Assembly (NCBI RefSeq): GCF_904848665.1
Contig: NZ_CAJHCQ010000016.1
Span: 62,001-126,000, forward strand
Source: Paraburkholderia hiiakae
GTDB lineage: Bacteria; Pseudomonadota; Gammaproteobacteria; Burkholderiales; Burkholderiaceae
DNA length: 64,000 nt
Direction of reading: 5' to 3'
The position numbers and the translations under genes are program-made. The stretch's first letter is position 1. Every line of letters begins with the position of its first letter. This document shows positions 34,812 through 43,566 of this stretch, in pieces. A model generated the notes under the pieces. It saw only the letters and a program-made list of their open reading frames with translations. It was not told the origin of the DNA and made no database searches.

Positions 34812-36163
34812 TGCGCCTCCTGCGGCGTTTTCACGAACGCTTCCGTGTCGGGCACCGAGAAGTCCTGCAGCGCGATACGCCGCTCGATCTTGTAGTGTTC
34901 GACGCCGGTCAGCTCGCGCAGGATGCAGGAGTTGCGATAGCAGCTCATGCCAAGGTCGGGGTTGGTCAGGCCGTGGCTGTAGAGCCCCGCGTTTTGCACG
35001 AAGATCTCATGCCCGCTCACGTCGATCGCATAGTTGCGCGAGAGCCGGTAACGCCCCTTGTCGTCCCAGCGGATGCGAGCGCGAACGCCGTCGATGAAGC
35101 CGGGCACGTTCTGCCCATAACCCGTCGCGAAGATCGCTCCGTCGGTGACATGGGTGTATTGCACACCCTCGTCGCGCTGCACGAAACGCAGGTGAAAGCG
35201 GTCGTCGATACGGTCGTGATGACAGGCGCTCAACTCGGAATTGGTGATGAGGCGCGCGTTATTGCTGCCGCGGCTGCGCCGGTCGTCGAGCAGGTCGTAA
35301 ATCTGGTTGATGAGCGAAGCGTTGACGCCCTTGTAGAGACTGTCCTGCTTGGCGATGATGTTTTCGCGCACGCCGTCCGGCAGGTTGTAGAAGTAGTCGA
35401 TGTAGTCGGGCGAGATCATTTCCAGTGTGAGCTTGGTGTTCTCCATCTGGAAGAAGCGTGGCGAGCGCGTGATCCACGTGAGCGTGTAGTCGTGCTCGTC
35501 GCTCTCTTTGAGCAGGTCGTAGAAAACCTCGGCGGCGCTCTGACCGCTGCCGATCACGGCGATCGAGCGCTTTTGCTGCAGTTCGGCTTTGCGCGCGACG
35601 TAATGCGCGCTATGGATGCAACGCTCGCGCAACTCGCCGCAGCACGGCGGCAACTGCGGGACGGAACCCACACCGATCACGAGGCGCGAGGCGCGATGCG
35701 TGAACGGCTGGCCGGTGCGCACGTGACGCCCGCACACGACGTAGTGGCCTTGTTGCGCGTCGTATTGAACGTGCTCCACATTCGAGCCGAACGCGATGCT
35801 CGAAAGCTGGCTGATGGCCCATTTGCAGTAGCGGTTATATTCGGCGCGGCTCAGATAAAAGCGCTCGCGAATGTAATACGCATAGAGCTTGCCTTCCTGC
35901 TTGCAGTAATTGAGGAAGCTGAACTTGCTCTTGGGGTCCGCGAGACTCACGAGGTCGGCGAGAAACGGGTTTTGCAGCGTGGTGTCGTCGATCAGCATGC
36001 CCGGGTGCCAGTCGAAATCCTCGTTGCGTTCGAGGAACAGGCCGCGCAGATCGCGGATCGGGTCGGCCAGGCAGGCGAGGCTCAGGTTGAACGGCCCGAG
36101 GCCGATCGCCACGAAGTCGAGCACGGGCGAGGGCGGACCCGGCTTGATGTTAGTTGTACTCAT
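34808..36163 (-). CDS. alcA: FAD-dependent N-hydroxylase of siderophore synthesis, AlcA-like
   Basis: A 451-residue N-hydroxylating monooxygenase of the IucD/PvdA/AlcA family. FAD binding is shown by DFVAIGLGPFNLSLACLA (residues 16-33), NADPH binding by IAVIGSGQSAAEVFYDLL, and the late family motif by IFATGYGQNVPG. I start at MSTTNIKPG (36163); an in-frame ATG at 36196 is equally possible. The enzyme hydroxylates the amine of putrescine or a similar diamine as the first committed step. It is first in the operon, 140 nt downstream of a sigma70-like promoter overlapped by a Fur-box-like site. Confidence 0.93.
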   Translation of the reverse strand: MSTTNIKPGPPSPVLDFVAIGLGPFNLSLACLADPIRDLRGLFLERNEDFDWHPGMLIDDTTLQNPFLADLVSLADPKSKFSFLNYCKQEGKLYAYYIRERFYLSRAEYNRYCKWAISQLSSIAFGSNVEHVQYDAQQGHYVVCGRHVRTGQPFTHRASRLVIGVGSVPQLPPCCGELRERCIHSAHYVARKAELQQKRSIAVIGSGQSAAEVFYDLLKESDEHDYTLTWITRSPRFFQMENTKLTLEMISPDYIDYFYNLPDGVRENIIAKQDSLYKGVNASLINQIYDLLDDRRSRGSNNARLITNSELSACHHDRIDDRFHLRFVQRDEGVQYTHVTDGAIFATGYGQNVPGFIDGVRARIRWDDKGRYRLSRNYAIDVSGHEIFVQNAGLYSHGLTNPDLGMSCYRNSCILRELTGVEHYKIERRIALQDFSVPDTEAFVKTPQEAQ

Positions 36164-36659
36164 GATTGAACTTTCACCTGGTGCAGAAAGGACCATGTCG
36201 GGTTACCTCATCGAAGTACGAAGACGGCGAGAAGACTCACGAGGCGCAACCGCGCGACCGTTTGCGCGAGCGGCTGGCGTTCGATGAGAATGAGAGTGAT
36301 TCGCGTTTGTGGATCATAGGAAAGTCGCTGCCTAATGGCAAGAGCGAAACGCACGTCTATTAGGATGCCAAACTATCGTGCCTGCCCAATACGCATCAAG
36401 GCTTGCATGTGCGATTGGCGGCAAAGTCCGGCTGCATCGGGGCGCGCGCGGGATCGGCTACGGTCTGGAAATAGCGGGGTTCGCAGTCGTGGCGCCCCAT
36501 TTTTGGCGTCAAATCATCTGACAAAAGACCCTCTGCGCGGCAGGGGTTAGATGCGCGCGTGGGACATTTCGGCTCTAATCGCGCGCGATTCGCGTGTGTG
36601 GGCACAGGCTTTTGGGAATCGTGACGCGACGATCCCAAACGTCCGCGTGCTCTACGCTA
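36164..36659. other. Intergenic region upstream of the siderophore operon
   Basis: About 500 nt between alcA and the yaiI-like gene. The alc promoter and Fur-like site occupy 36286-36341. From 36342 to 36659 I see no convincing gene, RNA or terminator. No TonB-dependent receptor or AraC-type alcR gene is present here. Confidence 0.5.
36286..36341 (-). promoter_or_regulatory. Siderophore operon promoter with a Fur-box-like site
   Basis: On the minus strand, TTGCCA (36336-36341) and TATGAT (36313-36318) are 17 nt apart, a good sigma70 promoter reading toward alcA. Starting at the predicted transcription start, 36286-36304 (GAGAATGAGAGTGATTCGC on the plus strand) matches the 19-bp Fur consensus at 13 positions by my count. 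Iron-dependent repression by Fur is expected for such an operon. Confidence 0.65.
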
Positions 36660-37127
36660 TCACTCAGGTTTGCGCGGCGGCGGACTATGTCGCGCCAGGA
36701 ACCGATCGAGCTGGCCGGCGAACGCTTTGCTGTCACGCGCGCTGAACGGCGCCGGACCGCCCGTTTCGATGCCCGCATTGCGCAGTTGATCCATTACGTC
36801 GCGCATTGTCAGCCGTTCCTGAATATTTTCGCGCGTGAACCAGTTGCCGCGTGGATCGAGCGCCTGCGCGCTTTTATCGAGCACGGCGGCGGCAAGCGGT
36901 ATGTCGGCAGTGATCACGAGGTCGCCCGGCTCGACCAGTTCGACAATGCGGGCATCGGCCACGTCGAATCCAGCCGGCACCTGAATCGACTTGATGAAGG
37001 GCGACGGCGGTGTGCGTAGATATTGGTTTGCAACCAGCGTCACCTGGACCTCGGCGCGCCGCGCGGCCCGAAACAGCATGTCCTTGATGACGGCGGGGCA
37101 GGCGTCAGCGTCGACCAGCACTTGCAT
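36660..37127 (-). CDS. yaiI: YaiI/YqxD (UPF0178, DUF188) family protein
   Basis: A 155-residue cytoplasmic protein starting MQVLVDADACP at the ATG at 37127. The VDADACP opening and later VITADIPLAAAV with GNWFTRENIQERLTMRD define the UPF0178 family, a PIN-like nuclease fold with acidic residues near the N-terminus. Biochemical function is unproven. It lies on the same strand as the siderophore operon but 500 nt away behind a separate promoter, so it is probably unrelated. Confidence 0.9.
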   Translation of the reverse strand: MQVLVDADACPAVIKDMLFRAARRAEVQVTLVANQYLRTPPSPFIKSIQVPAGFDVADARIVELVEPGDLVITADIPLAAAVLDKSAQALDPRGNWFTRENIQERLTMRDVMDQLRNAGIETGGPAPFSARDSKAFAGQLDRFLARHSPPPRKPE

Positions 37128-37357
37128 GTGGGTATTCCCGGCACAGTAAAGCGCGATCATATCGCACTGCAGGCGATGCGCCGCGCATTGCCCGACGTTT
37201 CCTGTTGCTCCGTGCGGCACTGCGTTTTCCTTGCATTTGCCTGCACTGGTGCCAACAATGAGTTCGCAATGGAGCCGGATGTCCTCGACCCGACATTGCG
37301 AAGACGGGGCTTTCGACCGTATCGATTGTATGAAATGTATTCGCACAGGCGGTCCCC

Positions 37358-38458
37358 ATGGTTCACCACACGATTGACGGCGAAGCCACGACCGCGAGGC
37401 GGCTGCGTTTCGGGATCGTGCTATTGCCCAACTTCACGTTGACTGCTTTTTCCGGCTTCGTCGACCTGCTCAGGCTCGCAAGCGATGAAGGCGACATGAG
37501 CCGCCCGGTGCGGTGCTCATGGACCATCGTCGGGGAGAATCTCGTTCCGGTTCGGGCGAGTTGCGGAATCCAGATCACACCGTGGACAACTTTCGATGAG
37601 GCGCAGGCGTTCGACTATGTGGTGATCGTCGGCGGGCTGTTGCACTCGGGGCCACCTGCCAGCGACGCGACACTCGCCTTCATTCGCGCGATGGCCGAAA
37701 CACCGGCCACGCTCGTCGGACTTTGCACAGGTGCATTCGCACTCGCAAGGGCCGGCGTGATGAACGGATATCGAATCTGCGTGAGCTGGTTCCACTACTG
37801 GGATTTCGTGGAGCGTTTCCCGCAAGTCGATGAGCGTGACCTCGTTGCTGACCGGCTCTTTGTGATCGACCGAAGGCGCATTACGTGTTCCGGCGGCCGT
37901 GCGTCGATCGACGTTGCCGCGGCTATTCTGTTGCGCCATGTCGAGGCCACCATCGTGCGCAAGGCGCTGCGTATTCTGCTCGTGGACGATGCGCAAAAAG
38001 GCAATGCGCCGCAACCGCATCCTCCAGGCCTCGAGCCCGCCACGCATCCCAAGGTCAGGCGCGCGATTCTGCTGATGGAGCAACACGTTGGCGAGCCGCT
38101 GAGTTTGCCGGATCTGGCGGATCGGCTCGATGTTTCGGTTCGCCAACTCGAACGCCTTTTCACGACGGAAACCGGTAAATCTCCGGGCGCGTTTGCGCGG
38201 CAGATTCGCATACGCATGGCATCGTGGCTGTTGACGAGTTCGGACCGCACAGTGGCGGATATTGCGTCGTCATGCGGTTTTTCCGACGCCTCGCATCTCG
38301 GCCGCGAGTTCCGCAAGGAGTTTGGAGCGTCGCCCAACGAATATCGCGCGACGCGGCTGCCGAATACTCATGAGGCGCTACTGGGCACGCCGGAGCCGGG
38401 AGCGAGGTTGCCTGATGAATATGTCGAGGCGCCAGTCCGGCAACTGGGTACGCCGTAA
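37358..38458 (+). CDS. GlxA-family transcriptional regulator (DJ-1/PfpI plus AraC)
   Basis: A 366-residue two-domain regulator. Residues 15-190 are a DJ-1/PfpI-like domain (FDYVVIVGG, GLCTGAFALARAG with the nucleophile-position Cys). Residues 228-330 hold two AraC helix-turn-helix motifs (LPDLADRLDVSVRQLERLF, VADIASSCGFSDASHLG). GlxA proteins often control quaternary-amine or amino-acid catabolism, as with GbdR and ArgR, but the target is not evident. It is convergent with the formaldehyde operon and separated from it by a stem-loop. Confidence 0.92.
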   Translation: MVHHTIDGEATTARRLRFGIVLLPNFTLTAFSGFVDLLRLASDEGDMSRPVRCSWTIVGENLVPVRASCGIQITPWTTFDEAQAFDYVVIVGGLLHSGPPASDATLAFIRAMAETPATLVGLCTGAFALARAGVMNGYRICVSWFHYWDFVERFPQVDERDLVADRLFVIDRRRITCSGGRASIDVAAAILLRHVEATIVRKALRILLVDDAQKGNAPQPHPPGLEPATHPKVRRAILLMEQHVGEPLSLPDLADRLDVSVRQLERLFTTETGKSPGAFARQIRIRMASWLLTSSDRTVADIASSCGFSDASHLGREFRKEFGASPNEYRATRLPNTHEALLGTPEPGARLPDEYVEAPVRQLGTP

Positions 38459-38465
38459 CGAGCGC

Positions 38466-38492
38466 GAAGTGCGGCTCTGAATGCCGCACTTC
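38466..38492. terminator. Bidirectional stem-loop between convergent genes
   Basis: GAAGTGCGGC (38466-38475) pairs perfectly with GCCGCACTTC (38483-38492) across a 7-nt loop. It lies between the GlxA regulator and the end of the formaldehyde operon. Confidence 0.65.
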
Positions 38493-38508
38493 GGGCGCCG
38501 GGCGCGCT

Positions 38509-39339
38509 TCAAGCCAACGCTTTGGCGTGAAAGGCCATATGTTCGCCGATAAAGCTGGCGATGAAGTAATAGCTGTGGTCGTAGCCTTCGCGAACGGCGA
38601 GATGCAGCGGATGTCCTGCCTTTTCGCAGGCCGCCTGCAGCAGTTCCGGCCGTAACTGCGTGTTCAGGAATTCGTCGCCGCCGCCTTGCTCCACGAGTAG
38701 CGGCAACTTTTCGGTCGCGTTGCCGACCAGTTCCACGGCGTCATACTGTTTCCACGTTTCGCGGTCATCGCCAAGGTAGGCGGCAAGTGCCTTTTCTCCC
38801 CACGGCACCTGGCCTGGCGCCACGATCGGCGAGAACGCGGATACGCTGCGATAACGGCCCGGATTGCGCAGCGCAACGATCAGCGCGCCGTGCCCGCCCA
38901 TCGAGTGCCCGCTGATCGAGCGCGCGTCGCTCGCGGCAAACTCGGCCTCGACAACGGCCGGCAATTCGGAGACCACGTAGTCGTACATTCGGAAGTGCTT
39001 CGCCCACGGTTCGCGCGTAGCGTTCACGTAGAAGCCCGCGCCCTGGCCGAGATCGTAGTCGGGCGAATCGGGCACTTCGCTGCCGCGCGGACTGGTGTCC
39101 GGCGCGACGACGATTATCCCGTGCTCAGCCGCGTAGCGTTGCACGCCTGCCTTGGTGATGAAGTTCTGCTCGGTGCAGGTCAGGCCCGAAAGCCAGTACA
39201 ACACAGGGCATTTCTGCCCGCGCAACGCGGCCTCGGGCAGATAGACGCCAAACTTCATCTCACCACCAACAGTGGAAGAGGCGTGCTTCCAGACCTCCTG
39301 GCTGCCGCCGTGGCTGACGTGTTTTTCAATGCGCTCCAT
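38509..39339 (-). CDS. fghA: S-formylglutathione hydrolase
   Basis: A 276-residue alpha/beta-hydrolase (esterase D family). It contains VLYWLSGLTCTEQNFITKAG, the nucleophile elbow GHSMGGHGAL and a C-terminal GYDHSYYFIASFI with the catalytic His. It cleaves S-formylglutathione to formate and glutathione, the last step of glutathione-dependent formaldehyde detoxification. It is the last gene of the frmR-frmA-gfa-fghA operon and lies 6 nt after gfa. Confidence 0.96.
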   Translation of the reverse strand: MERIEKHVSHGGSQEVWKHASSTVGGEMKFGVYLPEAALRGQKCPVLYWLSGLTCTEQNFITKAGVQRYAAEHGIIVVAPDTSPRGSEVPDSPDYDLGQGAGFYVNATREPWAKHFRMYDYVVSELPAVVEAEFAASDARSISGHSMGGHGALIVALRNPGRYRSVSAFSPIVAPGQVPWGEKALAAYLGDDRETWKQYDAVELVGNATEKLPLLVEQGGGDEFLNTQLRPELLQAACEKAGHPLHLAVREGYDHSYYFIASFIGEHMAFHAKALA

Positions 39340-39345
39340 AAGCAG

Positions 39346-39921
39346 TCATGCCTCCCGGTAAGTGCCTTTGGCCTTCGCGGCCTGGGCGGAGAGAAGATCC
39401 ATGAGCGCGGGGCTCAGGCAGTCGTACGGCTCAAGGCCCTTGTCACGCAGCGTTTGGCGCACGTCGGCCATGGCCGAAGGCGGCGTGCCGTTCTCGATGA
39501 TCGAGGAGACGAAGGCCGCGAAGCCGGGGCCGTCCCAGCCCGCATCTTTCGAAAGCTCCGTGTGAATGAAGTCGAGGCCGTAGAACGCGTGGTCCTTCTT
39601 CTCGATGCGGCCATACAGGTGCGTGCCGCAGGCGGTGCAGGCGTGGCGCAGGATCGTGGCCTTGTCGTCCACGACCTTCAGCTTTTCCCCGTGCGCCGTG
39701 ACTGTGACCTTGTCGCGCGGCACGACACCCACCACAGAAAACAGCGCGCCTGCGGGCTTCCAGCACTGGGTGCATCCGCAGGCGTGGTTGAACAAGACCT
39801 GCGAGTCGATGCGCACTTCGACCGGATCTTGCGCGCACTGGCAGCGCAGCGTGCCGCCCGCGAAGTTCTCGGCGCCTTTCTGGATACCGTGATCAACGGT
39901 GGGGTGAATGGCTGAGGCCAT
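39346..39921 (-). CDS. gfa: S-(hydroxymethyl)glutathione synthase (Gfa)
   Basis: A 191-residue zinc protein of the glutathione-dependent formaldehyde-activating family. Zinc ligands are in LRCQC, HACGCTQCWKP and HACTACGTHLYG. The C-terminal PYDCLSPALMDLLSAQ is typical of true Gfa. It speeds the condensation of formaldehyde with glutathione, although the reaction is also spontaneous. It stands between frmA (22 nt) and fghA (6 nt), consistent with one pathway operon. Confidence 0.94.
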   Translation of the reverse strand: MASAIHPTVDHGIQKGAENFAGGTLRCQCAQDPVEVRIDSQVLFNHACGCTQCWKPAGALFSVVGVVPRDKVTVTAHGEKLKVVDDKATILRHACTACGTHLYGRIEKKDHAFYGLDFIHTELSKDAGWDGPGFAAFVSSIIENGTPPSAMADVRQTLRDKGLEPYDCLSPALMDLLSAQAAKAKGTYREA

Positions 39922-39943
39922 GGTCTCTCTCCTTCCTTGCGTG

Positions 39944-41053
39944 TCAGTAATGAACGACGGTCCGGATCGATTTGCCCTCGTGCATCAAGTCGAAAGCTTC
40001 ATTGATGCCCGATAGCGGCTTCGTGTGGGTGACGAACGGCGCGAGCTGGATCTTGCCCTCCATCGCGTCGTCGACCATGCCCGGCAACTGCGAGCGGCCC
40101 TTCACGCCGCCGAATGCCGTGCCCAGCCAGCGGCGGCCAGTCACGAGCTGGAACGGCCGCGTGGAGATTTCCTGACCCGCGCCGGCCACGCCGATGACGA
40201 CCGACTGGCCCCAGCCCCGGTGCGCGCACTCGAGCGCCGCACGCATGACGTTGACGTTGCCGATACATTCGAAGCTGTGATCCACGCCCCAGCCCGTCAT
40301 GTCGACGATCACCTGCTGAATGGGTTTTTCGTGGTCCTTGGGGTTCACGCAGTCGGTGGCGCCAAAGGCGCGCGCCAGATCGAATTTGCCCGGATTGGTG
40401 TCGACGGCGATGATGCGTCCGGCCTTGGCGAGCTTCGCGCCCTGGATAACCGCAAGTCCGATGCCGCCGAGACCGAATACGGCGACGGTATCGCCTTCCT
40501 GCACCTTGGCGGTGTTCTTCACCGCGCCCAGACCCGTGGTCACGCCGCAGCCAAGCAGGCACACCTGCTCGGGATTGGCTTGCGGGTTGATCTTCGCGAG
40601 CGACACTTCGGCCACCACGGTGTACTCGCTGAACGTGGAGCAGCCCATGTAGTGGTACAGGGGCTGGCCGTTGTAGCTGAAGCGCGACGTGCCGTCGGGC
40701 ATCACGCCCTTGCCCTGGGTCGCGCGCACGGACACGCACAAATTGGTTTTGCCGCTCTTGCAGAAGAGACACTCGCCGCATTCGGCAGTGTAGAGGGGGA
40801 TCACGTGATCGCCGGGCTTCACGCTGGTCACGCCTTCGCCCACTTCCACGACGATCCCGGCGCCCTCGTGGCCAAGCACGACGGGGAAGAGGCCTTCGGG
40901 GTCGTCGCCCGAGAGCGTGAAGGCGTCGGTGTGACAAACGCCGGTATGCGTGATCTTCACCAGCACCTCGCCCTTGCGGGGCGGTTCGACGTCGATCTCG
41001 ACGATCTCGAGGGGCTTGCCCGGCGCAAACGCTACTGCAGCACGCGATTTCAT
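39944..41053 (-). CDS. frmA: S-(hydroxymethyl)glutathione dehydrogenase (class III ADH)
   Basis: A 369-residue medium-chain zinc alcohol dehydrogenase. It shows the catalytic-zinc region GVCHTDAFTLSGDDPEG, the GHEGAGIVVEVGEGV motif, the structural zinc cysteines in CGECLFCKSGKTNLC and the NAD-binding VFGLGGIGLAVIQGAK. It oxidises S-hydroxymethylglutathione to S-formylglutathione and is also an S-nitrosoglutathione reductase. It follows frmR and leads the enzymes of the operon. Confidence 0.97.
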   Translation of the reverse strand: MKSRAAVAFAPGKPLEIVEIDVEPPRKGEVLVKITHTGVCHTDAFTLSGDDPEGLFPVVLGHEGAGIVVEVGEGVTSVKPGDHVIPLYTAECGECLFCKSGKTNLCVSVRATQGKGVMPDGTSRFSYNGQPLYHYMGCSTFSEYTVVAEVSLAKINPQANPEQVCLLGCGVTTGLGAVKNTAKVQEGDTVAVFGLGGIGLAVIQGAKLAKAGRIIAVDTNPGKFDLARAFGATDCVNPKDHEKPIQQVIVDMTGWGVDHSFECIGNVNVMRAALECAHRGWGQSVVIGVAGAGQEISTRPFQLVTGRRWLGTAFGGVKGRSQLPGMVDDAMEGKIQLAPFVTHTKPLSGINEAFDLMHEGKSIRTVVHY

Positions 41054-41110
41054 AGTAGTCCTGTAAAAAAAGGGGTTCGGCCAGATCGGGGCGGGAAATC
41101 CCGCGGTGAG

Positions 41111-41383
41111 CTAGCGTAAATAGGTTCGAACGAGGGTCACGACATCATCGATCGTTCCTGGAGATTCCGCTGATCCCGCAAGGTGGGTGAACTCTTCGCG
41201 CAAATGGCTTTCGAGCACACCAGCCATCACGCCGTTGATCGCGCCGCGAATCGCCGCCAGTTGCTGGAGCACCGGCGCGCAGTCGGCGCCTTCCTCCAGC
41301 GCGCGCTCGAGCGCGTCCAACTGGCCGCGAACCTTGCGCATGCGCGTGAGTACGCGCTTCTTTTCTTCGGGGGAATGAGGCAT
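41111..41383 (-). CDS. frmR: Formaldehyde-sensing repressor FrmR (CsoR/RcnR family)
   Basis: A 90-residue all-helical repressor, closely similar to E. coli FrmR: MPHSPEEKKRVLTRMRKVRG, the sensing Cys35 in EEGADCAPVLQQLAA, and VLESHLREEF. In FrmR, formaldehyde links Pro2 to the conserved Cys, and both are present here. It represses the operon until formaldehyde appears. Two palindromic operators lie 20-59 nt upstream of its start. The ATG at 41383 has no good Shine-Dalgarno, but the protein start is fixed by the conserved Pro2. Confidence 0.95.
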   Translation of the reverse strand: MPHSPEEKKRVLTRMRKVRGQLDALERALEEGADCAPVLQQLAAIRGAINGVMAGVLESHLREEFTHLAGSAESPGTIDDVVTLVRTYLR

Positions 41384-41402
41384 GACAGCATCGATATTGG
41401 GG

Positions 41403-41442
41403 ATACTGCGGGGCAGTATAGGTGAATACTGCAGGGGAGTAT
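41403..41442. promoter_or_regulatory. Two FrmR operators
   Basis: ATACTGCGGGGCAGTAT (41403-41419) and ATACTGCAGGGGAGTAT (41426-41442) are two 17-bp inverted repeats with a G-rich centre, 23 bp apart. The TACT-G-rich-AGTA form is the known site type of RcnR/FrmR-like repressors. They sit just upstream of frmR, as expected for autoregulation of the whole operon. Confidence 0.85.
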
Positions 41443-41648
41443 ACGTTTGCGACGATTTGGCTAATGCAATGCCGGGTGAATATCGGGCTGTTCCCGCAGG
41501 GCATGCGGCGCATAATGGGCCCATGCTGGTCCCTGGCCGCGATGCGGTTGTATGCGCTGCACAAACTGCGGATTCGAGAATATCAACGAGCGATGCGTGA
41601 ACGATCGATGACGTAGCTGGATGCGCGTACCGCCCGAGGAGGCGACTC

Positions 41649-42710
41649 ATGGCGACGAAGCGAACAAGAAGCCAGAAAACCGACCACGACCCCGCGGCGC
41701 CCAGGCAGATCGCGCTGGCGTTGCAGGGCGGCGGGATGCACGGCGCGTTCACATGGGGCGTGCTCGACCGCCTGCTCGAAGACGAACGGTTCGCGATAGA
41801 AGGCGTGAGCGCGACCAGCGCCGGCGCAATGAACGCGGCGGTGCTCGCGTACGGGTTAATGAACGGAGGCGTGGGCGGCGCGCGCGAGGCGCTTTATCAC
41901 TTCTGGCATGCGGTCGCCGAGTCGGCCGAGCGCAATAACCCGCTGCGCTGGATGCCGTGGCTCAAGGGCTCGCACAGCTTTGGGCTCGATCATTCGCCGC
42001 TCTATGCGGTTGCCGACATCATGCTGCGCGTGTTCTCGCCTTACCAGTTCAATCCGGGCAACGTGAACCCGCTGCGCCAGGTGCTCGAAAGCCAGGTCGA
42101 TTTTGCGGCGCTGCGCAAGGCGTGCCCCATTCTGCTGTACCTGTGCGCAACCAACGTGGAGACGGGCAAGATACGCCTCTTCACGGGTGAGGATATCTGC
42201 GCGGACGCCGTGCTCGCCTCCGCATGCGTGCCGACCCTGTTCCATGCCGTCACGATCGCGGGCGAGCACTACTGGGATGGCGGCTATATGGGCAACCCGG
42301 CCATTTATCCGCTGATCTATCACTGCAAGACGCGTGACGTGGTGATCGTCCACATCAATCCGCTCGTGCGACCAGGCGTCCCGGTCACGGCGGCGGACAT
42401 TCTGAACCGCATCAGCGAGATCAGTTTCAACTCGTCGCTCATGCGCGAAATGCGCGCCATTGCCTTCGTCACGGAGTTGATCCAGCAAGGCAAACTCGCT
42501 CGGGACGAGATGAAGGAAATGCTGATCCATTCGATCCGCTCCGACGCCGCCATGTGCGCGCTCAGCGCATCGAGCAAGTACAACGCGGATTGGGATTTCC
42601 TGTGTGAACTGCGCGACAACGGCCGAAAGGAAGCCGATGCCTGGCTCACGCAGCATTATGCGGATATCGGTCAGCGCTCGAGCATCGACATTCGCGAGGA
42701 ATTTCTCTGA
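41649..42710 (+). CDS. Patatin-like phospholipase family protein
   Basis: A 353-residue serine hydrolase of the RssA/patatin group. The ATG at 41649 follows GAGGAGGCGACTC. The oxyanion loop is QGGGMHGAF (residues 26-34), the nucleophile Ser57 in ATSAGAMNA, and the catalytic Asp210 in DGGYMGNP. The usual GxSxG box is A-T-S-A-G here, with the first Gly replaced by Ala. Such proteins act on phospholipids or acyl chains at the membrane or in the cytoplasm. It is followed after 28 nt by an HD-type gene; the link between the two is unclear. Confidence 0.9.
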   Translation: MATKRTRSQKTDHDPAAPRQIALALQGGGMHGAFTWGVLDRLLEDERFAIEGVSATSAGAMNAAVLAYGLMNGGVGGAREALYHFWHAVAESAERNNPLRWMPWLKGSHSFGLDHSPLYAVADIMLRVFSPYQFNPGNVNPLRQVLESQVDFAALRKACPILLYLCATNVETGKIRLFTGEDICADAVLASACVPTLFHAVTIAGEHYWDGGYMGNPAIYPLIYHCKTRDVVIVHINPLVRPGVPVTAADILNRISEISFNSSLMREMRAIAFVTELIQQGKLARDEMKEMLIHSIRSDAAMCALSASSKYNADWDFLCELRDNGRKEADAWLTQHYADIGQRSSIDIREEFL

Positions 42711-42738
42711 GCATCGCGCAGTGCGCAAAGGAGCAGGG

Positions 42739-43362
42739 GTGAACCGCACGCAGGGGCGCTTCGTCGAGTTATGGTCGCGCAGCGGGGGAGCGAATGCAGA
42801 GGCCGTCTACGCCGATCTCGCGCGTCACTATGGCGAACCGGGGCGGCACTATCACACGTTGCACCACGTGCGCCGCTGCCTGCGCGATTTCGATCTGGCG
42901 CGCGAGGCCATTGTGCATGGCGATCTCGTGGAGCTTGCGCTGTGGTGCCACGACGTGATCTATGTTCCGGGTGCGAGGGATAACGAACAGCGCAGTGCGG
43001 ACTGGTTGCGGCGCTGCGCAGGCGATCGTATTGCGACATGCGAGCGCATTTGCGAAGCGATTCTCGCGACCCGGCACACCGGCGTTCCGGATGAACTCGA
43101 TGCGCGCTTCGTCTGCGACATCGATCTCGCATCACTCGGCGCGCCGCGCCGCCAGTTTCGTGAAAACGGCGTGCGCCTGAGAGCCGAGCGCCCGGACCTC
43201 GACGACCGTGCGTACGCCATGCACGAGCTCAAGATTCTGCAAGGCCTGCTCGCGCGGCCGCGCATCTACCTGACCGATTACTTTCATTCATATTGCGAGG
43301 CGGCGGCACGCGGCAATCTCGCGTGGCGAGTCGCGCAGCCGATGCCAGGCGCAGCGACATGA
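42739..43362 (+). CDS. HD-type metal-dependent phosphohydrolase (COG4339-like)
   Basis: A 207-residue protein starting at a GTG behind AAAGGAG (42727-42733). It has RHYHTLHHVRRCL (residues 36-48) and LWCHDVIY (residues 68-75), giving the His and His-Asp ligands of a predicted HD metal site. The family is named 'predicted metal-dependent HD superfamily phosphohydrolase', and substrates are unknown. Same strand and short distance suggest co-transcription with the patatin-like gene. Confidence 0.85.
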   Translation: MNRTQGRFVELWSRSGGANAEAVYADLARHYGEPGRHYHTLHHVRRCLRDFDLAREAIVHGDLVELALWCHDVIYVPGARDNEQRSADWLRRCAGDRIATCERICEAILATRHTGVPDELDARFVCDIDLASLGAPRRQFRENGVRLRAERPDLDDRAYAMHELKILQGLLARPRIYLTDYFHSYCEAAARGNLAWRVAQPMPGAAT

Positions 43363-43566
43363 GACCAGGTATGCCGCCAGGCAGAAGAGGAGTAACTACC
43401 TGAGTTCGTTGTCGGCTGGAAGTCCCGGCTGACGATTTCTCTTGCTCGACGACGCCAGGGCCGAACGTCTCGAAGGTTACGTCGCCACCGGATTGACACT
43501 ATCGGAAGGTGCGCAGGCTTCCTTTGGGCCCGCGCACTGACGCCTTCGTGATTCCGTGTCGCGCGC

